Assembly (NCBI GenBank): GCA_029551925.1
Contig: JAKPEO010000030.1
Location: 19,063-83,062, forward strand
Origin: a bacterium
GTDB taxonomy: Bacteria > JAGOBX01
Direction: 5' to 3'
DNA: 64,000 bases
A program made the translations under genes and the position numbers. Under the pieces are notes generated by a model. The model did not search any database, was not told where the DNA came from, and saw only the letters and a program-made list of their open reading frames with translations. This document shows, in pieces, positions 9,711 through 18,379 of the stretch. Every line of letters starts with the position of its first letter. Positions within the stretch are counted from its first letter, which is position 1.

Positions 9711-10318
9711 AATATTTTTTGAATTTTTTTATTAAAACTAATCAAAGATAAAATTAATAAAATTAGAGCGCTGTAAAAAAACGCGAATTTTTTGTTTGTG
9801 AAAAATTTATCTATTATCTGCGTTATTATTTTTTTGAAATTTAAAGGTCTAATGATTTCAAAATATAAAGCGCCGCTAATTTTCTCATTATCAATAAGAA
9901 AATATTGTTTTTCTGAATTAGTATCATAATTAGAATACCAAATATCAAAATTGCTGTCAGCGCTGATTTTTAATGTTATCTTATTTTTTATATTTATCGT
10001 CTCATCAAATAAAATTTTTAATGTCTGATATTTTTTTAAAGCAGGCGCGACAGATATAATATTAATTTTTTTGGCAATATTATTATCCGAAAAAATTTCT
10101 ATTGAAAAATTGGTTGTTTTATTTATACTTGCTAATAATACAATGCCGCATATATCCAAATCGCTATTTAGATAAAATGACGATTGCAAAATTTTATTTT
10201 TAGAAATTGTATAGTTATATTCACGCGCCGTAAATATCGGCTGTTTAATGACTGCAAAACCGCTTATCAAAAAAAATAAAAAAAACAAAATAATAAAATT
10301 AATTATTTTCATTAACAT
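9707..10318 (-). CDS. Bitopic membrane protein with extracytoplasmic domain, unknown function
   Basis: The 203-residue product has an N-terminal membrane segment (IINFIILFFLFFLISGFAVI), about 140 residues of beta-rich extracytoplasmic sequence and a C-terminal membrane segment (FFYSALILLILSLISF). No family is recognised. It overlaps the preceding gene by 20 bases and the next by 4. Tight packing between two GT-C-like membrane proteins suggests an accessory subunit for cell-surface glycosylation. Confidence 0.6.
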   Translation of the reverse strand: MLMKIINFIILFFLFFLISGFAVIKQPIFTAREYNYTISKNKILQSSFYLNSDLDICGIVLLASINKTTNFSIEIFSDNNIAKKINIISVAPALKKYQTLKILFDETINIKNKITLKISADSNFDIWYSNYDTNSEKQYFLIDNEKISGALYFEIIRPLNFKKIITQIIDKFFTNKKFAFFYSALILLILSLISFNKKIQKIL

Positions 10319-11516
10319 CGACTTTTATAAAAAAAAATATCAATAATAAAAAATTAAATAACCATTTTGAAATAAATATTATTTTATCGTAATTAATTTT
10401 AAAAATATGCGAAATAATAGAATTTATGCTCGGCAGCGCAGTTAAATCATTATTTAGCGGTATTAGTATTTTATTAGTAGAATTCACTCCTAAATAAGTT
10501 ATATAAATAAAATAAACTGGTATTAATAAAAAATACAAATATTTAGCAATTTTATTTTTAGCGGCAAACAAATAAAAAAACGGCGTAATCCATAAAATAA
10601 ATTGCGGATTGAATTCTCTGACAGAAATAAGATACAAACTCAAAACTATGAACGAATACGAAATTAAAATATTTATATTTTGTCGATTCCTTTTAAAAAA
10701 TAAACATAATGCTAAAATTATAAAATAGCCGAACATAAAAATTTTAGATTTTGTGATATAACTCGAACTATTGAAAATCACATCATCTAAAAACGATGGG
10801 CTACTAATATAAAACGGCAAAAAAATTAGATACGGCAATAAACACAATAAAAAATATAATAACCGATATTTCAATGGTCTATCTATTAAAATCAAAAAAA
10901 ATGGAAGTAAAATAAAAGGAAAATGTTTTAATGCGCTGGCAATTCCCAAACAAAAAAACGCTGAACATAATCGCGCTTTGTAAAAAAAATAAAATGCTAA
11001 AAAAACAAATGCCGTCGGCAAAATATCAAATTGCGCATACATATAAGTCGCATAAAATACAAATGGCGAAAACGCCCAAAATTTAATTATATTTTTTTTT
11101 ATATTATCATTATCGTCTGATATTTTTAGGCAAAAGAATAAAATAAATATATCTGCCAATAAATAAAAAATTTTCAAAACAAACAGATTCTGAAAAATAT
11201 TCGGCGAATCAAACCAATAATTATACGAATGAATATCATCTTTAAAAAAATCAAAATCCGAAATAAATGGCTTGAAAATTATATGTTGCGCAGCCAGAAA
11301 AAAATAAGCTAACGGCGGATATTTGAATAAATGGATATTTTTATTATCACCGTGAAATTCGTAAATATTAAATACATTATTTGTAATATTTGACGGACCT
11401 GAATTTATCCAGAATATATCAGGATGCGCAAAAAACGGCATTATCAAAATTCTAATTAATAACCCGTATAAAAAAAATTTATTAAAAAAAACAAAATTAG
11501 TAAAAGCAGGTCTCAC
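10299..11516 (-). CDS. Polytopic membrane protein, GT-C/GT87-like
   Basis: A 405-residue protein with about 10 membrane helices and a GTG start at 11516. The first extracytoplasmic loop contains HPDIFWINSGP and a later HLFKYPPLAYF. The pattern KYPPLAY in the first half, followed by repeated aromatic helices, resembles mannosyltransferases of GT-C families such as GT87. This is a similarity judgement only. It overlaps the upstream 65-residue gene by 4 bases and the downstream gene by 20. Confidence 0.6.
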   Translation of the reverse strand: MRPAFTNFVFFNKFFLYGLLIRILIMPFFAHPDIFWINSGPSNITNNVFNIYEFHGDNKNIHLFKYPPLAYFFLAAQHIIFKPFISDFDFFKDDIHSYNYWFDSPNIFQNLFVLKIFYLLADIFILFFCLKISDDNDNIKKNIIKFWAFSPFVFYATYMYAQFDILPTAFVFLAFYFFYKARLCSAFFCLGIASALKHFPFILLPFFLILIDRPLKYRLLYFLLCLLPYLIFLPFYISSPSFLDDVIFNSSSYITKSKIFMFGYFIILALCLFFKRNRQNINILISYSFIVLSLYLISVREFNPQFILWITPFFYLFAAKNKIAKYLYFLLIPVYFIYITYLGVNSTNKILIPLNNDLTALPSINSIISHIFKINYDKIIFISKWLFNFLLLIFFFIKVDVNENN

Positions 11517-11710
11517 AAAATTTTACGATAAATATTTAATATAACAAAGGCAATAGTTATAATTAAAATAATTGTAAATAAATTATTAAACAAAATCCCA
11601 GCTATTTCGATATATGGAAAAATATAATTTTCAAGGATATTTTCATTTATAAATAAATACACAGCGACAAGTGCTAACAATGAAAAAAATAGAACATTAG
11701 AAATCTTCAT
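11513..11710 (-). CDS. Small two-helix membrane protein
   Basis: A 65-residue protein with two hydrophobic segments (VLFFSLLALVAVYLFI and LFNNLFTIILIITIAFVIL) separated by a short acidic loop. It starts at ATG 11710, six bases after the O-antigen ligase gene, and overlaps the next gene by four, so it is a genuine operon member rather than chance. No family is recognised. Confidence 0.55.
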   Translation of the reverse strand: MKISNVLFFSLLALVAVYLFINENILENYIFPYIEIAGILFNNLFTIILIITIAFVILNIYRKIL

Positions 11711-11716
11711 ATTTTT

Positions 11717-13147
11717 TTAATATCTACTTTTTTTATCTTCAATTAATTTTGCACCGTAAGGTTTTGCCATTTCATCAAAATAAAGCTGCGGTATCAAAAA
11801 AATCAAGCCCGTCAAAAACCAGAATGGTCCCATTATACGAATTAGAAAAAATGTATTAGCAGTAGTAGCATGAACCAACAAGCCGATAATCCCACAAATA
11901 TAGCCAATACACAACCCTTTATTTAATTTATTACGCGAATATTTGTAAGCATTAAAAGTTTCAGAAAGTATCGTATAAAAAAGCCAGACTAATACAAGCA
12001 TCCCCATTAACCCGAGTTCCCCAATTGTACGGAATATAGTGCTGTCAACAAATCCAGCACCAGTAATGCCTAATCCGAACACTGGATATTCTGACCAATA
12101 ATTCAAAATATTTTCAAATTTAGTGACACGCGAAGATGACGAAGAATCCAATCTTATAACTTTTTCTTCGCCTGTAATAGTGGGGATCTTATATTCCTGC
12201 CTCCCTTCAAATGTTCGTTCTATTCTGGCGGTTATATAAGACGGTAAATTAGGCAATAACACTAAACTGCCTATTAATATAGCCATTCCGTAAATTCTGC
12301 GTTCATTCGGTAGAAGAAACGCAAGAGTTATCAAAACCGGAAAATATCCAAGATACGAACCGCGAGATAAAGTATGCAAAAACACCCAGACAATTAAAGG
12401 AATCAACCCCCATAAAAAAAATTTATTCCAGATTTCTGCGCCCATAGAAGCTAAAGCTGCAACAATAGCAAACATAAATAATAAATATCCGCCAAGCGTA
12501 TTCGGTTCAGGCGTATCTTCAAACGGCGTTGATACGCGATGCACACCTGCATTTATTTGATCTAATCCATTTAAACAGGTAAAAAATAATGTTATCAAAA
12601 AAACAATTAAATATCTCCGCAATTCAGATTTATTCTTAACAGTATTCACTACCAAATAATATATAAAAAAATATTCTATCATTTTTAAAACATATAAAAA
12701 TGCCTCTAACGGTCGCTCTACTTGTCTAATCAATACACCGCGCGCCGTTGATAACGCACATATCAAAACGAATGCAAATATCGGTTTGTCTAATGGCGTA
12801 AATATAAAAAATTTGATGTTTTTCTTCATAATTCTAACCACTAACCAAGTGATCATAGACAAAACAACCATAATATCGTCAAATCGTAAAATTATATTTC
12901 TACGACCTGTGCGACCTAATGATATTTCAGGTGAAAACATTGACACTATAATAAGAATATATAAACCCTTTTCTGGCGAGATTAAAACTGTAATTGCTGC
13001 AAAAATCGCTAAAAAAACAAAATAATATGTATTCCAATCGCTATTTTCTAATCTATCGCCAATATACACCAAAAAAATTATAAAAGATGTGAATATAGTT
13101 AATGCAACAAATTCTATTTGCTTGTTTACGCGTTTTTTTTCTTCCAT
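11717..13147 (-). CDS. O-antigen ligase/polymerase family membrane protein
   Basis: A protein of about 476 residues with 10-12 membrane helices. It has the Wzy_C/WaaL-type arrangement: a conserved LSRGSYLGYFPVL segment and a large extracytoplasmic loop ending in FGLGITGAGFVD (usual GxGxG-type motif), then three C-terminal helices. Members polymerise O-units or ligate glycan to a lipid acceptor at the periplasmic face. The frame can start at TTG 13159, but ATG 13147 (MEEKKRVNKQ) is preferred because it gives a basic N-terminus before the first helix. It is eight bases or more downstream of the lipoprotein gene. Confidence 0.82.
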   Translation of the reverse strand: MEEKKRVNKQIEFVALTIFTSFIIFLVYIGDRLENSDWNTYYFVFLAIFAAITVLISPEKGLYILIIVSMFSPEISLGRTGRRNIILRFDDIMVVLSMITWLVVRIMKKNIKFFIFTPLDKPIFAFVLICALSTARGVLIRQVERPLEAFLYVLKMIEYFFIYYLVVNTVKNKSELRRYLIVFLITLFFTCLNGLDQINAGVHRVSTPFEDTPEPNTLGGYLLFMFAIVAALASMGAEIWNKFFLWGLIPLIVWVFLHTLSRGSYLGYFPVLITLAFLLPNERRIYGMAILIGSLVLLPNLPSYITARIERTFEGRQEYKIPTITGEEKVIRLDSSSSSRVTKFENILNYWSEYPVFGLGITGAGFVDSTIFRTIGELGLMGMLVLVWLFYTILSETFNAYKYSRNKLNKGLCIGYICGIIGLLVHATTANTFFLIRIMGPFWFLTGLIFLIPQLYFDEMAKPYGAKLIEDKKSRY

Positions 13148-13166
13148 ACATAAAAACAAAAAAAAA

Positions 13167-13973
13167 TTACTTTAAATTAAATTGCGCGCGGCGAACTTTA
13201 TTCTGAACATCAACCATATATATACTTTGCGGGAACATCTCTTCCATTATTTTACCATATTCTATCACTTTTGGCCATTCCTTCTGAGCATAATAAATAT
13301 TCACTATACTGAATATAGCTAAATCGCCGAAATTAGTATAATCTCTAAATTCTTTATAAACAATTTTATAAATATCTATTGCTTTACCATAATCAACTTT
13401 TGAATTTGTTTCATCTGACGCTAATTTCGCCGCTTGCATTAAAGCGTTTGTGCATAAAAATTTTGCGCGTTCTCGCTGTTGCGGAGTAAAAGTATTCCAA
13501 TATTCGCGTTTATTATATATTTCTAAATATTCATTTATCGCTTGATTATATGACACTAAAAACGGCTTAATAGTATCCAAAGTTTCGCCTTGTTTTTGTC
13601 TTAAACTAATCTCGCGCAAATTCAAAAATTTTATTTTCTGCTCTGTAAATTTTGCCATATTAAATTGCGCTTCTACCGCTTCAAAAGAAGCAGGATAAAG
13701 TTTCACTACTTGTTGAAAATAACCCAATGCTTTATTGTATGAATATTCTGGTATCACATTTTTATCAGCTACATTCATTTCTGCTAATCCCAATGACAAC
13801 AAATCCTGAGCTGTCATCTGCTGATTTAATACTATATCTTCTTGCTGCTGACTGCTTTTATTTTCATTAATTTTTATATCTTCTGTTTTTTTTGTTTTTT
13901 TACAAGATACAGTTGCAGCAGCAATTAAAATACAAAACAATATTATAAAATTAATCCTATACTTCACTTGCAT
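13167..13973 (-). CDS. Lipoprotein with TPR-like helical repeats
   Basis: The ATG at 13973 (MQVKYRINFIILF) is selected. It has GGAG six bases upstream and gives a lipoprotein signal peptide with lipobox AATVSC. A longer frame to 14048 would lie inside the kinase gene. The mature protein of about 250 residues is helical with TPR-like repeats (ALGYFQQVVKLYPASFEAVEAQF, in the style of BamD or tol-pal proteins; the last repeat is YGKIMEEMFPQS). It is predicted to sit at a membrane in the periplasm. Its place between the Wzz/kinase and O-antigen ligase genes suggests a scaffold in polysaccharide assembly. It overlaps the upstream gene by 17 bases. Confidence 0.75.
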   Translation of the reverse strand: MQVKYRINFIILFCILIAAATVSCKKTKKTEDIKINENKSSQQQEDIVLNQQMTAQDLLSLGLAEMNVADKNVIPEYSYNKALGYFQQVVKLYPASFEAVEAQFNMAKFTEQKIKFLNLREISLRQKQGETLDTIKPFLVSYNQAINEYLEIYNKREYWNTFTPQQRERAKFLCTNALMQAAKLASDETNSKVDYGKAIDIYKIVYKEFRDYTNFGDLAIFSIVNIYYAQKEWPKVIEYGKIMEEMFPQSIYMVDVQNKVRRAQFNLK

Positions 13974-16113
13974 CGCGCACTCCATAATATTTATATTGAT
14001 AATGATAATAGTATGTATAAGCGAGTTTACCTTCCGCTTTAATATCATTTAATACTATTCCAATAATATTAGCATTAACATTTTCTAATTGCATCTTTGC
14101 GCGCAATAACGCTTCGCGCGCAGCTTTGCCTACAAAATATACAAGCACTACCGCATCTACTTTTGATGCAATGATAGCGGCATCTGTAACAGGCAAAATT
14201 GGCGGAGAGTCAAATAATATTATATCAAATTCTTGACGCAATTCTGCTAATAATTCATCAAATTCCTGAGATTGCAATAATTCAGATGGATTCGGAGGAT
14301 ATGGCCCTGCCGCTAATATTCTTAAATTATCTATGCCCGGATCTTGCAATGCCTCGCGCCAAGTTATTGTCCCGGCTAATATATCTGTTATTCCTGGCTT
14401 TTTCTTTATACCAAATATTTTATAAACAGACGGATGTCGTAAATTACAACTCATTATTAATGTTTTTTTGCCTGCCTGCGCCCAAATAACCGCTAAATTT
14501 GTCAGAGATGTGGATTTACCTTCCTGCGGAGTGGCGCTCGAAAATAATATTGTATTACAGCCATTTTTATTTGGTAAAGCAAACTGTAAATTAGTGCGTA
14601 ATGTTCTATACGCTTCTGTCACAGGCGATTTTGGATCGCAGATAGATACTAATCGCGCTTGCCGTTCATTAAATACTTCGCCTGCGCTTTCTATACGCTT
14701 ACGGAATTTCCGCACTTTTTCTGAATCTATCTTAATATGCGGTATTACGCCTAATACTGTTTTTTGGACATATTTCTCGACATCTTCTATCGTGCCGATA
14801 GAAGTATCCATACTTTCAACAATAAACGCAAATGCAAAACCTAAAATCAAACCGATTACTAACCCAGCTAATGCGCTCTGTCTTTCATTAGGATAAAATG
14901 GCTTCGTCGGCACCTGCGCTTCTATTACTTCGCGGACATCACTTACTTCGCTTGCTGCGCGTAATTTAGCTTCTTCAAGTTTTTTATTTAACATCGTATA
15001 TAATTCATCTGTCACTACATAAGCGCGCTCTAATTTTTTTGATTCAAGTTCGACTTTCGGTAAATTAGCTATTTTTATTCTATATATTTCTATATCTCGT
15101 TTTAATTTGTTTTCAGCATTATAATAATCATTCAATTGTTGTTCTATTGCTGTCATAATATTGCTTATTTTTTTATCTAATACAACTTCGTATTTTTCCG
15201 TTAGTTTTATTAGATTTTCATTTAACACCAATAATTTCGGATGTCCGTGCATAAATTTCGCGTTCATTTCTTCTATTTCTTTCAATGTCCGATTTCTTTC
15301 AGTCTCTATTGCATTTAATTCAGCATCAGCAGAAAATGCTTTTATCTGCGTTATATCAACACTCCTGCCGCGCCGTTTCTGCTGTATTAATCCCAATTCC
15401 TTTTCTAATTCCATTCTCAGTTTGACTGTCTCTTCTAATTTCTGCTCCATCGCTTCTAATGTGCTTTGATTCAATAAATTTGACCGCGTGAGTTCGACAT
15501 TATATTGCTGCTTAAAACTTAATAAATCGCTATATGCCTGTTCTCTGCGTTCGCGTGCTATATCTACTTGCTCTTTTAAATATTCAACTAAAACTTGTTC
15601 TGAATATCGCGCTTGCTTTTCTGATTCTACTCTAAACGCTTCTGCAAAAGCATTGACTATTCTTGTGGCTTTTTTCGGTTCGCTCGATGTGATGGTTATA
15701 AATATTTTTCCTTCTTTCTCGTCTATTGACACTTCTATTCTTTGTAATAATTTACTTATTATCATATCTATTTCGCTCATACTTGCATTTCGTTCAACTA
15801 ACCCTAATTGATTTATCACTCGCAATGCAACTGATTTACTCATTATCGTATCTTTCGCTGTTTGTAGTGTCCGCTGCGAACTAAAATAATTTGACAGCGT
15901 GCCGCCTATTACTTGACCAGTTCCGAAAATTTCATCAGTATTTATCTTTTTCTGCAAAACTATTACCGTAGCTGTGCTTTTATATAATTTCGTTTGCATC
16001 TTTGTATAAATTATCGCCGCTATATATACGGCAAGCGTAGTCAATATGATAACCCATTTTCGCTTTCTGATTATTCTAAAATAATCATGTACATTCATAT
16101 CATATTGTGACAT
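13957..16113 (-). CDS. Polysaccharide co-polymerase fused to BY-kinase-like domain
   Basis: This 718-residue protein has an N-terminal Wzz domain (first helix VIILTTLAVYIAAIIY), a long coiled-coil periplasmic region (about 170-410) and a second helix after the proline-containing PFYPNERQ. The C-terminal ATPase domain resembles bacterial tyrosine kinases that control chain length and export. The Walker A motif is SSATPQEGKST, Walker B is IILFDSPPIL, and the tail has a tyrosine cluster (YTYYYHYQYKYY), the expected autophosphorylation site. The Walker A' motif, normally with two Asp, reads LIMSCNLRHPS, so its acidic residues are missing. Kinase activity is therefore uncertain. GGAG precedes the ATG. 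It is the second gene of the operon. Confidence 0.9.
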   Translation of the reverse strand: MSQYDMNVHDYFRIIRKRKWVIILTTLAVYIAAIIYTKMQTKLYKSTATVIVLQKKINTDEIFGTGQVIGGTLSNYFSSQRTLQTAKDTIMSKSVALRVINQLGLVERNASMSEIDMIISKLLQRIEVSIDEKEGKIFITITSSEPKKATRIVNAFAEAFRVESEKQARYSEQVLVEYLKEQVDIARERREQAYSDLLSFKQQYNVELTRSNLLNQSTLEAMEQKLEETVKLRMELEKELGLIQQKRRGRSVDITQIKAFSADAELNAIETERNRTLKEIEEMNAKFMHGHPKLLVLNENLIKLTEKYEVVLDKKISNIMTAIEQQLNDYYNAENKLKRDIEIYRIKIANLPKVELESKKLERAYVVTDELYTMLNKKLEEAKLRAASEVSDVREVIEAQVPTKPFYPNERQSALAGLVIGLILGFAFAFIVESMDTSIGTIEDVEKYVQKTVLGVIPHIKIDSEKVRKFRKRIESAGEVFNERQARLVSICDPKSPVTEAYRTLRTNLQFALPNKNGCNTILFSSATPQEGKSTSLTNLAVIWAQAGKKTLIMSCNLRHPSVYKIFGIKKKPGITDILAGTITWREALQDPGIDNLRILAAGPYPPNPSELLQSQEFDELLAELRQEFDIILFDSPPILPVTDAAIIASKVDAVVLVYFVGKAAREALLRAKMQLENVNANIIGIVLNDIKAEGKLAYTYYYHYQYKYYGVRDASEV

Positions 16114-16169
16114 TTGTTATTTACTCCATTTTTTTTAAATTTTTATTTTTTTCAATAACTCCCAAAAAT

Positions 16170-17441
16170 TTATCGGTTGCCAGTGCGCGTAGTCCCTGAA
16201 CTGCTGCCGCTACTGCTAAATTCTTCCCATCTGCCTTCTTTTATATCCTGCCACTCGCCGAGCGCGCCAGCGCCTTTTATAACTGTCGGCCAAACTTCAT
16301 CCAAAAATTGTGCAAGCGAACCTACCCAACTCTGCGGAACAAATACAACATCATTATTTTCTAATTTTATATCTTGCGTCTGGTCATTTCTATATAATAA
16401 TCTTTTTAAATCAACATTATATACAATCGGTCTGCCGGGCGAAAGCGGATTATCTCTAATAACTTTTATATTACTCAAAACTGAAAAATATTTATCTTTT
16501 GCTATCGCTAATAATTTCGCCATATGCGGAGCCGGATCCTCTAAATATACTTCGCCTGTCCTATCTGATTCGCCATAAACATAAATCTTCGTTCTTCGCA
16601 CACGCGGAATCACTAATCTATCGCCATCATATAACGCATAATTTTCTGTTTGCTCGCCCGCATATTCTAATGACTCTAAATTTATAAAAATTTCTTTTCC
16701 GGAATTCCTTACTATTTTCGCTTTTTTCTTTACTGCTGATTGAGTCAAGCCGCCTGCTATTCTTATAGCATCAGAAATTAATATTCTTGTATTTTTTTCA
16801 ATTTCATATTCGCCGGGTTTTGAAACTTCGCCGTCTATAATAATTTTGCCAATTGTAGATTTCGGTAAAATTATCGTGTCTTCATTTTTTATAAATATAT
16901 TTTGCGATATATTGCCAGTTGCTAATAATTCTTCTAAATTTATTCTTATTACCTGACCATTCTTTCTTGTGATTGACACTTCTTTTACTTTTGACTGCAT
17001 TGGATTATAGCCGCATTCTGTCAGCAAATCTAATAATCTTGTAGGCCCTTTTAAAAATATTGTCCCTTGCTTTGGAATATCGCCAATCACAGTAACTTTC
17101 TGACTCCGTATTTGCAAAACTTTAACTATTACTGTTGGCTCTCTTAAATATTTAGAAAGCAGTTGCCCTAACTTCACGCTTAATTGCGTAGGCGTTAAAC
17201 CCGCGCAGTGAACATCGCCCACCATATCGTATGTTATCATACCATCAGGCCGCACAACCGCTGTTCTTTTTAAATTATCATAACCCCACACATCAATCTC
17301 TAATTCGTCATCTGCCCCGATCGTATAAACATATTGATCGCTGCTTATTAATGTCGATGGCGTTAAATCTTCTGATATTATTGGCAGCGCTGCAGAAATT
17401 ATTAATATTATTAAAAGTGCAAAAATTATTTTTTTATGCAT
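16170..17441 (-). CDS. Wza-like polysaccharide export protein with SLBB domains
   Basis: A 423-residue secreted protein with signal peptide (IIFALLIILIISAALPII). It has a polysaccharide-export domain (YTIGADDELEIDVWGYDNL ... VRPDGMITY ... VGDV) followed by SLBB repeats (KVTVIGDIPKQGTIFLKG; KIIIDGEVSKPGEYEIEK; KIYVYGESDRTGEVYLED). Such proteins form the outer-membrane channel or its periplasmic part. There is no clear lipobox cysteine, unlike E. coli Wza. The C-terminus is serine-rich (SSSGSSSGTTRTG). GGAGGGTG lies upstream of the ATG. It is the first gene of the long operon. Confidence 0.93.
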   Translation of the reverse strand: MHKKIIFALLIILIISAALPIISEDLTPSTLISSDQYVYTIGADDELEIDVWGYDNLKRTAVVRPDGMITYDMVGDVHCAGLTPTQLSVKLGQLLSKYLREPTVIVKVLQIRSQKVTVIGDIPKQGTIFLKGPTRLLDLLTECGYNPMQSKVKEVSITRKNGQVIRINLEELLATGNISQNIFIKNEDTIILPKSTIGKIIIDGEVSKPGEYEIEKNTRILISDAIRIAGGLTQSAVKKKAKIVRNSGKEIFINLESLEYAGEQTENYALYDGDRLVIPRVRRTKIYVYGESDRTGEVYLEDPAPHMAKLLAIAKDKYFSVLSNIKVIRDNPLSPGRPIVYNVDLKRLLYRNDQTQDIKLENNDVVFVPQSWVGSLAQFLDEVWPTVIKGAGALGEWQDIKEGRWEEFSSSGSSSGTTRTGNR

Positions 17442-17479
17442 TATATTGCACCCTCCGCAAAAATTAATATAATTTTAAA

Positions 17480-17508
17480 ATTTTACTTTCAAATAAAATA
17501 TATGTCAA
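17480..17508 (-). promoter_or_regulatory. Sigma-70-type promoter for the envelope operon
   Basis: On the minus strand TTGACA (17503-17508), a 17-base spacer and TAAAAT (17480-17485) precede the Wza-like gene by about 40 bases. The near-consensus elements and the lack of gaps downstream suggest this single promoter drives most or all of the genes down to about 4253. Confidence 0.75.
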
Positions 17509-17523
17509 TTTTTTTTTAATTTT

Positions 17524-18375
17524 TTATTTTTTATTATTCAAACTATCAATCTCATTAAATATTCTCATTTCTCTTCTTGGTTCCGGTTCCCTTTCATTTT
17601 TTGCTGGTCTTAATCTATCGCGAATATTTGCATTTTTTAATTCTAAATTTTCATTGTAATCCAGGTCTCTTATGCGCGCTCTTTTTATTAAATCAATTTC
17701 TGGACTTGTTTTATTTTCATTTTGCGCAGACAATTCGCTTGATTTTTTTATTTTCCTTCTGCTCTGCGTTTTTCTTTTTGGCGTAAAATTATTCTTTTTT
17801 TCTTCTGCTGTTTTTTCAACTTCTGCTTTTTCTATATTTTCTTTTTTAGGTTCGCGCTGAATATTCAAAAATTTGTTTACATCAGTGATACTTGTATCTT
17901 CAATAATTATTTCCGGTCTAATAAATTTTTTATCTGTAATTATTATTCTTTCAAGTTTGTCCATTGATAATGGCGGCTCTGTTTGGGTTTGAATTTCGAC
18001 AGTATTTATACCGCTGTTCGGCTCTGCTTTGACATTTTCATTTAATCTATAATCATTTTGCGATGAAGTGGAATTCATCAATAATCCGGTATTTTTATTT
18101 TCAAGAATTGTTTCAGTAGATAAATTCAAACTATATGACAAATTTTGAAATTTTGACACTTCGTCAAATGATATTATTGTATTTGGATTATATTCTTTTA
18201 TCTTTTCTGGATAAAAATAATTTATTCCTAAAATAGTCACAGCAAAAATCCATAATACCAAAATAAAACAATATAATATTATTGCTATCCTCTTTAATTT
18301 TGGATCTTGAATATTCATCCCCGGCAGTTTTTTTATGTATTCTTTTATTTTTTCTATTTTTTCAGTTATTGCCAT
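17524..18375 (-). CDS. Single-pass membrane protein of unknown function, downstream of smc
   Basis: A 283-residue protein with one membrane helix near residues 30-52 (IAIILYCFILVLWIFAVTIL). A long, charged, probably disordered remainder follows, rich in Lys, Glu, Asn and Arg (for example FTPKRKTQSRRKIKKSSE). It begins four bases after the smc stop and is probably co-transcribed. No domain is recognised; the layout resembles cell-division or SPOR-type accessory proteins without their folded domain. Confidence 0.6.
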   Translation of the reverse strand: MAITEKIEKIKEYIKKLPGMNIQDPKLKRIAIILYCFILVLWIFAVTILGINYFYPEKIKEYNPNTIISFDEVSKFQNLSYSLNLSTETILENKNTGLLMNSTSSQNDYRLNENVKAEPNSGINTVEIQTQTEPPLSMDKLERIIITDKKFIRPEIIIEDTSITDVNKFLNIQREPKKENIEKAEVEKTAEEKKNNFTPKRKTQSRRKIKKSSELSAQNENKTSPEIDLIKRARIRDLDYNENLELKNANIRDRLRPAKNEREPEPRREMRIFNEIDSLNNKK

Positions 18376-18379
18376 TTTT

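Noticed and set aside
14468-14896. 142-codon plus-strand ORF
   Set aside because: It is antisense to the BY-kinase domain and has no promoter or family.
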